Below are positions 1 through 10,800 of a DNA stretch of 64,000 nt, in pieces (position 1 is the first letter of the stretch; each line of letters starts with the position of its first letter). Made by a program: the position numbers and the translations under genes. The notes under the pieces were generated by a model, which was given only the letters and a program-made list of their open reading frames with translations, was not told the DNA's origin and made no database searches. This stretch comes from Morinoia aosen (taxonomy: Eukaryota; Arthropoda; Malacostraca; Amphipoda; Talitridae): assembly GCA_030386875.1 (NCBI GenBank), contig CM059576.1, positions 19,534,058 through 19,598,057 on the forward strand, written 5' to 3'.

Positions 1-153
1 CTTGAAAAATGTCATTTTTTCAAGAAAGAAATTGAATATTTGGGGCATATTATTACCGCAGATGGGATTAGATGTGAGAGTTCGGAGAAACTATAGAATT
101 TTAGGGCTCATGTAAATGTGAAGGAGTTGCAGCAGTTTTTGGGACTAGCGGTT
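1..153 (+). pseudogene. Ty3/gypsy-type reverse transcriptase, C-terminal end
   Basis: Frame 1 reads the end of a gypsy-type RT: a CHFFKKEIEYLGHIITADGI stretch followed by VKELQQFLGLA, both standard for the palm/thumb border of Ty3/gypsy pol. A TAG at 94-96 interrupts it. The usual continuation after FLGLA (a tyrosine-rich thumb segment and the start of RNase H, roughly a hundred residues) is missing: the frame passes at about 150 straight into the RNase H core, so an internal deletion is likely. The window edge cuts the rest of RT, gag and the 5' LTR. The family is clear; the copy is dead. Confidence 0.85.
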
Positions 154-560
154 TTAAGACATCCTGACTACACGAAGGACTTCCACATATTTACGGACGC
201 GTCTAATTTTGGAATTGGAGACGTCTTGATGCAGGCCGAAGATTCAAACGATCAAGTTCTGCGCCCTGTGGCCTATTTTAGTAAAAGTCTAAATTCTAGC
301 CAGAAATGATATAGCACCACGAAGAAGGAATTGTTTTGCGCTGTATTCAGCCCTAAAATCTTTTAAATATCTAATTACTGGATATCCTATCCATGTATAT
401 ACGGATCACTGGCCTTTGGCACCGCTTTTCGCAAAGAAACTCCCAGAAGATACAACTATGGCAAGAGAGTGTATAAATGTTCATTCATTCGATCCTATTA
501 TAAAATATTTACCTGGGAAACAGAATGTCGAACGTAGCTAATTACTTGAGCAGACTACCT
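151..560 (+). pseudogene. Ty3/gypsy RNase H domain (broken)
   Basis: The RNase H core FTDASNFGIGDVLMQ is visible at about 190-235, then RPVAYFSKSLNSSQK, a TGA at 307-309 where the family has Trp, and YSTTKKEL. A frameshift near 345 moves the frame to ALKSFKYLITGYPIHVYTDH and on to KYLPGKQNV. Another shift near 525 leads into NVANYLSRLP, the conserved end of gypsy RNase H. Two shifts and one nonsense codon show that it is not translated as a unit. It is part of the same pol as its neighbours on both sides. Confidence 0.85.
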
Positions 561-980
561 ATAAACGATGATCAATTAACAATTAAAGAACTAGAGAGCT
601 GTGAAGCTCTGCACTCCACGTTTGAATCAGAGGCATGTATTGTAGAGACTCGGTCTCAGACAAAAAAAGATCTGTCTAGACAGCCGGTCAATGACTCGTC
701 GCATAGCGACAGTACTGACGCTTCTGAACAAGAAACGCAACCAAAACTGATTGATTACATACCGACAGAAAAGCAAATCTCTTTGACTATAAAGGAATTT
801 ATCGACGAGCAAAAGCAAGACCCATTTTGCATGGAAGTTAGGAAAGCGCTACTTCATGATAGCGTGTCCAAAATTCCAGACCTACAGAGTTCCTTAATTC
901 TGAATGACATTTTGTACCGACGACGACGAATTGACAATCGACCTAGTACAATATTAACTGCAGTGGTACCAATTCTCTAA
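525..980 (+). pseudogene. gypsy pol: RNase H end and tether before integrase
   Basis: This 151-codon frame starts in NVANYLSRLP (RNase H end) and runs through a charged Ser/Gln/Glu-rich tether. It then has ISLTIKEFIDEQKQDPFCME and ILNDILYRRR, the region that in gypsy elements precedes the integrase zinc finger. A TAA at 978-980 ends it. The ATG at 525 is only the first Met after the frameshift, not a true start. The tether itself has no recognisable catalytic motif. Confidence 0.75.
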
Positions 981-1680
981 TGGGTAAGGCAATTTTAGCC
1001 ATTCATTCCATGTACCACACAGATGATTTGCACACATTGTTTTAATTTAAGCTTAAATTTTATAACCATTTGGAGAAAACGGTTGTGAGAAAATTCGTAC
1101 GAGATTGTGAAGTTTGTAAATTACTTAAGGCATGACCCTCAGTGCCCATTAAAATTTTGACAGCGCCAATAGCGAAAGAACCTTTTGAGGTTGTTTCAAT
1201 GGACAATCTTGGTCCCTTAAAAGTTACCGATAGTGGTAATAAATACATTTTAATAATTATTGACCTTTTCTCTAGATTTTGCAATTTGTACGCGACATCT
1301 AATCGTTGTACGGACACGGTAATTTCATGTTTAGGTAATTGTTTTAGCATATTTGGATTTCCAAAAACTTTAATCTTTGATAATGCAATGGAGTTTAAAT
1401 CGTTAGCGGTGAAGCAGTTTGCCAATATTCATGCTATCACGAAAAAAGAAGTTCTGGCTTTTAGTCCTCATTCAAACGCTATAGTGGAAAGGAACAACAA
1501 AAAATCACTAATTTGTTCAAATTGTACGTTAATTCTTTGCCTCATGCTGAGTGGGATCAGTGCCTGGAGGTGGTAGAAAATGCATTGAACAATGCATTAA
1601 ACTCTACGTTAGGGGACACTCCGAGTTACGTGGTGTTTAAGAGACACCTGTCCATTTTTCCAAAGTTAGAGTTTTGATAC
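981..1680 (+). pseudogene. Ty3/gypsy integrase (zinc finger and DD35E core)
   Basis: The core reads in one frame from 1142 to 1576. The catalytic triad is visible: Asp at 1202 (in SMDNLGPL), Asp at 1379 (in IFDNAMEF) and Glu at 1487 (in IVERNNK). Exactly 35 residues lie between the second Asp and the Glu (DD35E). Upstream, in other frames, remains of the HHCC finger are seen: two His in AIHSMYHTDD, two Cys in RDCEVCK, then a stop at 1132-1134. After the Glu a shift near 1510 moves the frame to DQCLEVVENALNNALN and GDTPSYVVFKRH. A stop near 1675 follows. Integrase inserts the element's cDNA into host DNA; this copy is broken but well preserved. Confidence 0.88.
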
Positions 1681-1711
1681 CGTAACTTACAGTTATGATG
1701 AAGAGATAGAT

Positions 1712-2098
1712 TTGCTTAATTTTCGAGCAAAAGAGGCAGCGCGTACTGTCGAAAATATTAGAAATTTGATACTGAATAACACCACGGAAAGGAAACTTTA
1801 CAGGAATATCAAGCGTAGGGACAAGACAGCGCGTACTGTCGAAAATATTAGAAATTTGATACTGAATAACACCACGGAAAGGAAACTTTACAGGAATATC
1901 AAGCGTAGGGACAAGGACATCATTGTGGGTGACCGCGTCCTTTTGAGGAATCATGGGAAAAAGGATAAATTTGAACTTACTTTGTTAGGGTCGGACATGA
2001 TTCAGAAGGTCAAGCGTAATTGGGCCGAAATTAAGATTGGTTCCAAAGATCATAGAAGCAATTTGAATCATGTATTACCCTTACGGAGGGTTAAATAA
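1712..2098 (+). pseudogene. gypsy integrase C-terminal domain
   Basis: A 128-codon frame carries the C-terminal part of integrase: a basic helical stretch (ENIRNLILNNTTERKLY), then DIIVGDRVLLRNHGKKDKFE, the GPY/F-type SH3 segment typical of gypsy pol. It ends in LPLRRVK and TAA. No chromodomain follows. It contains a perfect 90-bp internal duplication (separate entry). This is the 3' end of pol. Confidence 0.8.
1737..1916 (+). repeat. perfect in-frame 90-bp tandem duplication in integrase tail
   Basis: Bases 1737-1826 and 1827-1916 are two adjacent copies of the same 90 bp with no difference seen by eye. The duplication adds exactly 30 codons and leaves the frame open. Identity in a region otherwise full of stops suggests it arose recently, after the element had already decayed, or that it is an assembly duplication. 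Confidence 0.9.
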
Positions 2099-2800
2099 TG
2101 AGTTAATTGACAAGTCCATTTTTACTATTTCTACGACTTACTCTGCGACTTACGTTATTGACGTCGCAACGACTCGACGGAATACGATTTACTGTGTAGG
2201 ACAACTGTATTACTCAATTTAACGTTTCCATTATAGGTTAAGAATTATAGGTTAAGAATTTTTGCTATGTGATTTGCGATATCAACTTATAACTGTGTAA
2301 CTTGCTCTCCAGTTTGCTTTCCCGTTATAATTCGTTATAACACGAATGTTTTAAGCGAAATTGTTTTATTAGGTTAAATTAGATCAAGTATTGTACTTGA
2401 ACCTCGAGGTTAAAGGAATGTATATATATCACTGAGGTTGTCTCTAAGATGTCTTTATTAATCTTTGCAATTCATTTTGATTTTGTATTGTGCTGTGCAC
2501 ATGCAACTCTAGGCGTGCAACCGCTTGGATGTTGTTGCTGAATTGACAAATTAAATGGTGAGCGAATTCCTCGGTTGCTAAATGCAATCGCTGATATTGT
2601 AGTTCATCTCGTGAGACAGTCGGTCTTGGCGCTAAGGCGTAATTGAAATTGCTCTTTTTACGTTTGCTTGGAATGTTTTATAGTCAGCGCAAATAAATTG
2701 AATTTATACGGTGAATGGAAATTTCCCGACCGGGAGTCTGAACACAATTTTCAATTAAAATACTTAGCTGGCCGCCGAGCAACACGTGCTAATAACTTGT
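2099..2800 (+). other. non-coding stretch after pol
   Basis: No long reading frame and no second LTR-like repeat is seen here. It is A+T-rich with a short tandem TATAGGTTAAGAAT pair near 2234-2260 and an AATAAA at about 2691. By position it would be the segment between pol and a downstream env-position gene of the same element, but nothing in it looks like env. Confidence 0.4.
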
Positions 2801-2860
2801 GTAAGATTTCATTATTTTTGTTGGTCATGCTAATCGGTTCTGTTTCTGTTCCTTTTGCAG
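2801..2860 (+). other. candidate 60-nt intron just before the small reading frame
   Basis: GTAAGATTTC at 2801 is a good 5' splice site. The sequence ends in a T/C-rich tract and TTTTGCAG at 2860, a strong 3' splice site. The ATG of the small frame lies 16 bases downstream. Arthropod introns of this size are common. In insect retroviruses the env message is made by splicing into this position, so this could be a subgenomic acceptor. This is inferred from motif strength only. Confidence 0.45.
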
Positions 2861-2876
2861 GATACTCAGGCCTGAC

Positions 2877-3187
2877 ATGGGAAATGCCCAGTCGATCACC
2901 GTCGATGTGGACACGCTGGTGTCCGCCCTCTCCGAACATAAAAATGAGTTCGGTAAAGACTGGCTACAAACGAGGGTGGATCTGCTGCCAGATCAAGTCA
3001 CGGACATACTGGTGATGCTGATGCTGTAGCCATTATGGCTTTAGGCACCCTTGTCTATTACATCAAGAAGAAATTGGAGGTTCTCACCGATCGCAATAAA
3101 AACGCCGACTTCCAACTGTGGCGGGGCACACTGAGGCCACCAAGATACAACAATGCCATCAATCAACCAGCGGAGGCGTCGGTGTAA
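2877..3187 (+). pseudogene. small N-myristoylation-type single-pass membrane protein (split frame)
   Basis: The frame opens with MGNAQS, a textbook N-myristoylation start (Gly2, Ser6), and runs 50 codons to TAG at 3027-3029. A second frame, open from 3017 to TAA at 3185-3187, overlaps it. The two together would give about 100 residues: an N-terminal soluble part, a hydrophobic segment spanning the overlap, a polybasic IKKK directly after it, and a polar, Pro-containing tail. One small indel near 3010-3025 explains the split. It lies after gypsy integrase and behind a good splice acceptor, where an env-like or accessory gene would sit. I recognise no family. The order myristate, membrane segment, basic cluster resembles small viral fusogens of the FAST type, but this is architecture only. 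Confidence 0.5.
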
Positions 3188-4841
3188 TGAACATTGAACA
3201 TAACGTTCGGCAGCAATGTGGTAATTCTAGTGCAACAGCCGGGTTCAAGGCGGGCTGAGCGTTCGCGATGACCCTGTTCCTCAGCTAGTGTGCGGCCGGA
3301 AGTGTGATTTTGAAAATTTAATTGAAAATCCAATGTGCGGCATTGAAAATTAAATATCTACCCACGAGGTGATTATTGATATTATTGAGTTTTTTTGCAA
3401 TACCGTTATTGGTCTATTTAAATGCAATTGTGTTCTATTTTAGCAGTCTTTTAATCACTCCTATATCCTATAATCTTATAATCGTATGCTTTTATTATTA
3501 GTGTTGCGCAATTTTACAAATGTCCAGCGACGATGTGCAGAACGGTAAATTTGTCGGAGTTAAAAGGTCTACGGTGCCACGAATTCGATTTTAAGCAAGT
3601 GATGGGATGGTGTTTTTGCTTATAATTCGAAATTTCTTGCGCTTAGGGTGTACCCTTGCGGTTTTTTTTTCTTTTTCGGATTGTTGGGATTTATTTTTTT
3701 AATTGCTTTATCATTGGTGTTTACTCTGGCAAAAATATGGCGTTTTTTAACCCTACCTCTGTCGTCGTGCTGACTTTTTGGTTGCATGGTAAGTTGGTGC
3801 TAGTGCTGGCCGGTGGTTGCAGCTGGTGTTATTTACAACTTGTCATTTTGTTCGTTGCGCTATGAGTAACAGTTATTAATCGTTTTTCTTTGCGCTTTTT
3901 GTGTAAAAATGGTTGTGGGTTGGTGTAACCGGAAGAGTTAAAAAATTTAAAATGTGTTTTTCTTTCACTGCGTGTATTTAGGGTAATAACATTTTCCACG
4001 TTTCGCAATGTTATGTGGTTTCTACGTTTTCGATTTTACAATTTTACTATGCAATTTTACTTTGTTATTCAATACTTCATTTATGGTCGGTGTACTAAAC
4101 GTCAAAAACTTTCAGTGTAACAGGATAGGTTGTCATTGCTGGTGCAGGTCATTAAAGGTGCTAATGAATATTGGCGTGTTATTATTATAATTGCGTTTTT
4201 TTTAGTTTATATTTTTATAGTTGTTTGTTTCGAGTTCGGAAATGATTTTGCATTTCATTATTTTATTTAATTTTTTTAGCATTAACTAATTCTGCTCAGT
4301 GTTTTCAAACTCGGTTTGGACAATTAATTAATTAATTAATTTCGTGATGAGTTATAGTGCACGTTATTGAACCATGTGTCTGCTTACGCTAGAGTTGCTT
4401 ACCTTTAGTTGTACCGAGTTGTTTACATTTACCTTTGAACAGGGCATTTGTATTTTTGTTCGCTTTAGCGGCCCTCGTTTTTTGCTTGTGTTGCCGAGTG
4501 TCATAAAAAATTCTTGGGTAGTATATGTTTAAGAAGTTGATTCAAATTCATTTGCCAATCTTAAATTTTAAACACGCATGAGAGGCGGGGCGACTTAAAA
4601 TACTTGCGTCAAGTAATAGTACTAAATTTGACCTAAGATTTTCGTATTAATTTTGAACGAAGGGATAAAACAACTTGTATTTATGCTATTGTATTTTCGG
4701 GTATGATTAATTCTCTTTGAATTTTGAGAAGATGTGAGGCGGAAACGAAATTTATTTTGGTAACCTAGCTAGTTTGAAGTTAAAATTTATTTTTTCTCGC
4801 CCGATTATTTTTTTGATTTATTGTGGAGTACATTATTTTGT
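3188..4841 (+). other. long A+T-rich, T-rich non-coding region
   Basis: There are no credible frames; the small ones at 3656-3865 and 4008-4190 are Phe/Leu/Val-rich translations of T-runs. A short (TTAA)n-like run lies near 4322-4340. If the polypurine tract at 4842 is real, this would be the long 3' untranslated part of the gypsy-related element. Confidence 0.45.
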
Positions 4842-5040
4842 GAAGAGGGGGAGGTCATGTGCGGGCGCTTACTCTTACTTGCGTTCATCCTCTACTTCGC
4901 GCTTCTCGCAGTCTAGGTAAGGCGCTGTCACTACTCTGTCTGTGCACAATCATCTTCGTGTCTCGCCTGTGCCTCACCTGCCACGGACTAATAAAGCATT
5001 CACCGAAGAATACCTCCAGCGTTTCCTTGGCCCGTACAAA
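4842..5040 (+). mobile_element. candidate polypurine tract and start of 3' LTR
   Basis: GAAGAGGGGGAGG at 4842-4854 is an all-purine run in an otherwise T-rich region, followed four bases later by TGTGCGGGCG. An AATAAA lies at 4990-4995 inside the next 200 bases. Polypurine tract, TG start and an internal poly(A) signal are what a 3' LTR begins with. The 5' LTR would be left of the window, so LTR identity cannot be checked and the right end is not defined. Confidence 0.35.
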
Positions 5041-5703
5041 AGCTTATTAACTATATATGATTTTTTAATCATATTCACTTCTATATATAAGGATAATTCA
5101 TTATTTATATATAGAATAAGTTGACACGTCATATAATTCATACATCTTACCATGTGCGCGGACTTATTCAACACTTTTCAATTTTACTTTTGTTACCCTT
5201 GAAATATTCGTGTATTCTAATTTGTCATGAACTGCTAATTTTCTCTGGAATATTGAATTTAGTTCACAACAAATTTTGTATAGAAAGGTTTAATTAAATG
5301 CAATTGATTTCATTTCTCAATGACGTCTCAATAAAGATATACGTTGCAATATTTGTTACTGAAAATGAATGTCAACAATGGCATCCTGGCTTCACCTGTT
5401 GGTTAATTTGGAATGCAGTATAATAATAATTAAATTTCGAAGCTGTGAAGCTTATATGAAATAGAGTATGTATATATGTATAGTGAATGTATACGGAGGT
5501 CGTTTGAAATAGCCTTGAAGAATTCCCGTATTATGTTCATACTGGGGTGAGTGATTATGTGCTATTAGCTACTCTACCTCATCGGTGTCAGTGTATTTGT
5601 ACTCTGTTTAAGCCGCATACACACTTGTAGACATGTTGCGCGATGTGTCTATAGACCTGATCTATATACCGTCTTTAGGCATGTCTATCGACCGTTTATT
5701 AGA
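5041..5703. other. no gene seen
   Basis: A+T-rich sequence without credible frames. Bases near 5455-5620 resemble 11040-11200 in a diverged way (shared CTCTACCTCATC and TACTCTGTT words), suggesting an old dispersed repeat on both sides of the non-LTR element. Confidence 0.4.
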
Positions 5704-6461
5704 GAGAGAGCGAGGCAGAGTGCAGATCGGATTTTGTGTGTGCCGCGCAGGCTGATGCGTGGAGTGTTGCCCCTATACCCTCTGCTCGTACGCCATGTTT
5801 TATGAGTAACACGCGCGGTTGTCAGGTTTTGGCAGTGTTGTCAGCACCTGCGGGCTGCCTCGGTATCTGTGAATTTGCTGTAAGCAAATTCAACTTGGTG
5901 GCCACCAAGTTTACGGCCGATAAACTTTTACTTTTTAATTGCCGACAGACGATCCGACTGTAATTTTTGTTCAGTAAATTATTTGAAGTCGTTATTCTTT
6001 CCTTTTCCTTTTCCACGGAAATTATGCTTTCCCATGCATTTGAAGTGCGACCTATATTGAAATAGTTCCGGTAGTTTGTGTTAATTTATTAAAAACGTGG
6101 TTAAAATAACCGAAGAATTTTCACTTTATTAGATAGTATTTGCAATGCGATTAAAAGTTCACGTTTATTGACAAACAGTTAAAAATTGTTTACAAGGTGA
6201 AACGGGCAAAAACCACACTTTAAATAGTTTGACGACATGAGACTCGAAAACGCCTCGATTCAGGTAGTTTGAACACACGAGCTTACAGCAAATTCACAGA
6301 TACCGAGGCAGCCCGCAGGTGCTGACAACATTACCAAAACCTGACAACCGCGCGTGTTACTCATAAAACACGGCGTACGAGCAGAGCGTATAGGGGCAAC
6401 ACTCCACGCATCAGCCTGCACAGCACCCACAAAATCCGATCTGCACTCTGCCCCGCTCTCG
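5704..6461. repeat. 180-bp inverted duplication with 395-bp spacer
   Basis: Bases 5704-5885 match the reverse complement of 6281-6461 over essentially their whole length with a handful of differences. The right arm includes the end of the jockey-type coding region (…ERGRVQIGF…), so the arms are two opposite copies of that element's 3' part. The spacer holds a perfect 20-bp palindrome at 5891-5910 (AACTTGGTGGCCACCAAGTT). Transcription across it would give a long hairpin. Confidence 0.85.
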
Positions 6462-7740
6462 CATGAGGTACTGCAGCGTTAATTGCGCTCGACGGTACTG
6501 CAGGGCTGGTTCGCCACTCTCCGCGAGCAAACTCAGAACCGGCGATGTCCTGAAGGCACCTGTGCATAGCCTCAAAGCACTGTTGGGCACTGGATCTAAT
6601 AATGATAGGGAGGAGACATTTGCAGTTTGATAAAGAATGCATCCGTAGTCGAGCTTTGCTCTGATGGTAGCTCTGTAAATTCTCAGCAGGGTCACTCGAT
6701 CTGCTCCCCAGGTCAGCTTAGAGAGACATTTCAGAAGGTTTAGCTTTCGGGTACAGTTTCCTTTTAAAGCCTTTATATGAGGTTTCCACGAGAGTTTGTC
6801 ATCAAAGATTATGGCCAGAAACGTCCCAGTAGTGGAAGATCTTATTGGCCTACCCTGGAGGAGTAGCTCGGGAGTAGGTTCGTGGGTACGGTTGGGCTGT
6901 ATGTGTAACATCACGATTTTTTACTGGAGAGGGTGAAACCATGGTCCCGAGCCCAAGCATTTACTCTATTAACTGAATCCTGCATACGACGGGTTAGAGC
7001 TGGCAGGTATCTCGAGGAAGCATAGATCATGAAGTCGTCTACGTACAACGAACATAAGATATTGGCTGGCAGGGCATTCGATATAGCGTCGATGGCTAAC
7101 AAGAACAAGATACAGCTTATAACGCTGCCCTGGGGACCGCCCTCAGTTTAGGTCATGAGTGGAGAAAGAGTAGAGCCAATCCTTACTCTGAAGCAGCGTC
7201 GCTTTAGGAACTCCCGAACATAAAATCCAAGTTGCCTCTTATACCGAGCTCGTGTACCCTCTTCAGAATTCCAAATCGCCAAGTCGTGTCGTAAGCTTTC
7301 TGCATGTCGAAGAAAATACACACCGTGTGTTTACCTTGGATGCGACGCCTGATAATATGGTTTTGAAGTCTAACAAGGGCGTCAGTAGTACCCCTCAGAG
7401 CTCGAAACCCAAATTGAACGGGGGAGAGGAGGTCTTGGGATTCCAAATGTCGCATCAGTCTAATGTTGACAATATTCTCTAAAAGCTTTCCTAAGCAGCT
7501 TGTCAAGGCTATTGGGCGGTAACTTGTCGCTTCTGTTGGGGTTTGTTGGGCTTTGCAAAGGCCATTATTAGGCTTAATTGCCAAGCGGAGGGGTAGGAGT
7601 GCGTTTCCCAGGCTTTGTTGTAAAGAGAGAGGAGATATGCTATGGCTGTAGGGTGGATCTTTTTCAGCATTTTATAATATATTCCATCTGGTTCTGGAGC
7701 GGTGTTTCTGGATTGTTAAAGGGCATGTTACGTGTGCTCT
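6405..7740 (-). pseudogene. jockey-type non-LTR retrotransposon, RT and thumb
   Basis: Reading from 7740 downward: PEPDGIYYKMLKKIHP, LSLYNKAWETHSYPSAWQ, TSYRPIALTSCLGKLLE, FGFRALRGTTDALVRLQ (RT motifs 1 to 2a), IFFDMQKAYDTTWR (motif A), a frameshift near 7204, EGGPQGSVISCILF, and SLYVDDFMIYASS (the catalytic YVDD, near 7040). Then comes the thumb with SWKPHIKALKGN and YRATIRAKLDYGCILYQTA. Several shifts and stops break it. The 5' half of the same element lies at 10023-10800; the gap is an insertion. A TAA sits right after the HAL residues at the insertion border where the family has Lys or Arg. Confidence 0.85.
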
Positions 7741-10022
7741 AGCGGAAATTCTATCTTCGCTTCGGCACGCATAGGAACGGAAGGCGTAGGGACACCAAGA
7801 AGAACACGTGGTTTCTTCGGTTTTATTTCTTATCCAAACGACTCCGTGAATCTGCCCAGACAAGTATGATTCAGACTCGGACCAGGAATTGCGTGACAGG
7901 AAATCCTAATTTAAGATCACAGTCGAATAAGCAATTAATGTATAACGAGAAAGGAATCTTCCACTTCCTGAGTGAGACACAGAGAACTGCTAAATGTTGT
8001 TAGAACTAGGTATGATATTCTAGTGACGGAACTCGTAACGCATTACTAGTATTATTAAATAGGAAAGTTTTAGCCTCCCTCAACCACGACAAAGGTGTTC
8101 CAAGAGAGGGAAGAGGAAGGCACCATTTACATAGCACCGCACAACAAAAAAGTAAATTCATACCTCGAGGGTACACGAGAAATAGCTGAGTGAGACATAA
8201 GAGGCCATAGAATAGTAGCACATAATAAAGGGAACTCGCCGCCCTGCTAACGACGTAGCACCACAACAATTCGCATTGCTATTACCAGTATTATTGTATA
8301 AGAAAGTTTTAGTCTCCCTTAACCGCGACAAAGATGTCCCAAGAGAGGAAAGAGGAAGGCACCATTTAGCGGGGAGTTGGGGGAACGTGGAATCTACGCA
8401 CAAGGTGCACAGGAATAGCAAACTAGGAGATAAGTTCACGAAACAAGAAGGGTTTCAGTTGCATTGACAGGGAAGAGAATAAGTCCTTAGTCGATGAACA
8501 CATTATCAAGAACACCCTGCAGAAGACACACGGCTAGAAACACATTTAGAAAGAACACATTTATGATACGCACACGAATATTGTAAAACTCGTGTCACTA
8601 ACGCCAGGCAATAATACGTGAATCGCTCGTTTCGCCCAATGTCCAAAGTGTCTTTTTAAGGAAGCATAAAAGAATATATACCTGAATACACATCCGTATC
8701 TAGCAATTTTAACACAGCGGTCACTAGTTGATAAGCACTTTATTTGAACAAAAAGGTGGACGATCGCACAACAAATGTATAGTCTTCGCATGAATGCCTC
8801 ACGATAATAAAGGGATGACGAGTTAGGTAACGCTACAGGTTGAGAGAGAATACTTTAAAATACTTACAGACGATGGGGAAAGGTCCCTCACTTTAGACCT
8901 GGAGCAGCTTATTCTAGGACATAAAATAATTGATTGCTCTGTCTTTTACTTTACCCTATCTGTGGAAAAAGAGACAGCAAAATTAGGTCTCTAAAGCAGG
9001 GGCAAGTCACTCAGGTTATCAAATCAACCATTATCAATAAATTCTATTATAAAAAAAATGAGAGAGGCAAGTACACGTTTATCAATGTCGCTTTGAAAAC
9101 ACAAATCAAACGTGCTGGTGGTCTCATAAATCTCCGTGCCTATTCTCAGTCTACTTCTGAGAATTCTTCAACTTTAGGCTTCCACCTTGCTGACTGGCGC
9201 AACTTGCTCAGCACAGCTCATAGGTGAGAAGCCAATCGACAAAAAATATCTTTTTCTGTATCACATCTTTTGAATAGTGAAGCAGCGGTTGGCTAGCATT
9301 CTCAAACAAATATAAAATTGTGTTTTTTTGCGTTAATCTATGAAATGTAATAAACTTCAAATAATCCTGTGTCAAATTAAAAAGCATTTGGATATTAATA
9401 CAAAATCACTTGGAGCAGTGAAATAGAGATAGGAAAGTTCATCAGTTAAATCACTCGTTTTCTGAACTTGTCTGATACTCCAACTTTTTCCATCTTGAGC
9501 TGTTATACTTAGCATGAGAACGCACATATCAACCTAACCTCAGGGTTAAATTGCTCAACGGACAAATCGGTAAAATCACAGTGTTCAGCTAAAATACCGT
9601 TAAACTAGAACCTGACTAATTCCCAGCATTACACTGCAGTTTACTGGCTGCATCGAAAGAAAACACCAGACCTTACAGAATTGTAACAGCTAGTCTGGCT
9701 CAATGTAGGTGGGTTTGCCGGCCGCCAGAAGCATCCTCGAATGCTCTAGAAACCGGCCGTTCACCGCTATCGAACACAAGTTGCGTGAAGACACTCAAAA
9801 AGTATAGCCAGCGAGGTAACACGTAAATTAAATGATCTTCCCACACAAATTCACTCTTAAAGACACAGAAACTCAAGATTATCCGGGAACCTGTTCCTCC
9901 CACGCACTTCAAACAAATAAAACGTTGGCGTCATTCTTGCGGACCAGCGCGGATCCGCAGAATGTTGCCAAAATGAAATTATCAAAATTCTTTAAATTTT
10001 CTCACGTCTTGTAAGACGTGAC
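7728..10022. mobile_element. 2.3 kb insertion splitting the jockey-type element
   Basis: The 8 bases AGGGCATG occur at 7720-7727 and again at 10023-10030, on either side of a 2295-bp segment. Joining the outer sequences restores the coding path from the linker (…EIFHAL) into the RT (…TAPEPDGIYY). An 8-bp duplication fits a hAT-, P- or similar cut-and-paste element. The ends share only TYACGT, and the right end is a short palindrome (CACGTCTT/AAGACGTG), so the superfamily is open. It contains two copies of a dispersed repeat (8050-8460) and no transposase; 8461-10022 has no credible gene. Confidence 0.7.
8050..8460 (+). repeat. dispersed repeat A, two copies
   Basis: Two head-to-tail copies (from about 8057 and 8292) share GTTTTAGCCTCCC, a purine-rich AAGAGAGG tract and GGAAGGCACCATTTA; the second continues into GTTCACGAAACAAGAAG. 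Related copies lie at 13246, 19640, 20315, 27715, 32890, 45640 (reverse) and 59905. No coding sense is conserved among them. Confidence 0.75.
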
Positions 10023-10800
10023 AGGGCATGAAATATTTCCAGATATGTAATTGGCTCATTGTAGGCATATTGTTCATTAGTAGTAAAATCAAGTTCCTCT
10101 TCTCGTTGCTTAAGTTGGATAAATGTAGGCGAGAAATGTCTCCCGCTGCTAATTTCTGCAAAATACTCAACTAGATGGGTGGCTACGCGATTTAGGTCAC
10201 ATACCAGTTCTCCTTTTATTTCAAGTGATGGCAGTTTTTGATGGCCTTTTCCCTTCATTTTCTGAATTCGTTGCGATATCTTGGAAGTTGGTGTATCGTT
10301 GGTGTTTAGCGAGGATACATATTGTTGCCAAGATTGCTTCCTGGCTGCCTTCTTAATGAATTGGGCTCTGGCTCTCGCTCTCTGGTAAAGAATTTTATCT
10401 GCAACCGTGCGACTGCGTTAGAAGCGTCGTAAAGCTCTTTTCCGCTCACAGCTGACACGCGCACAGTTGCCGTTCCACCAGGGCACCCGATATTGCACAT
10501 AACCGCCTGTTGAGCGCGGGAGGGATACGGATGCGGCGTCATTAATAGTTCTTCGGATTCTTTCTGCGGCATCATCCACGCTTTGGACTTCCTCTTCCTC
10601 GAGGGAAGTCAGCGCTTCGAAGGTACTCCTGTCAGCACGGTGGAGTTTGTAGCGCTGCTGAGTATGAACGAGATGGCGGGTCAGTAAGGTCATTATGATT
10701 GGGAAGTGGTCACTCCCATGGGTATCTTCCAGTACGGCCCATTCAATATCCGGGGATATTTCAGGTGAGCAGAGGCTGAGGTCTATAGCCGACGAGGAGC
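10023..10800 (-). pseudogene. jockey-type non-LTR retrotransposon, endonuclease end and linker
   Basis: From 10798 downward it reads SSAIDLSLCSPEISPDIEW and EDTHGSDHFPI, the C-terminal boxes of an APE-type endonuclease (the SDH box carries the catalytic His). Next come a linker with VPWWNGNCARVSCERKRALR (the usual PWW..C motif), QFIKKAARKQSWQQYVSSLN, and EPITYLEIFHAL. A frameshift lies near 10430. The left (5') end of the element is missing: the endonuclease begins in its middle at about 10798, a typical 5' truncation. Confidence 0.85.
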
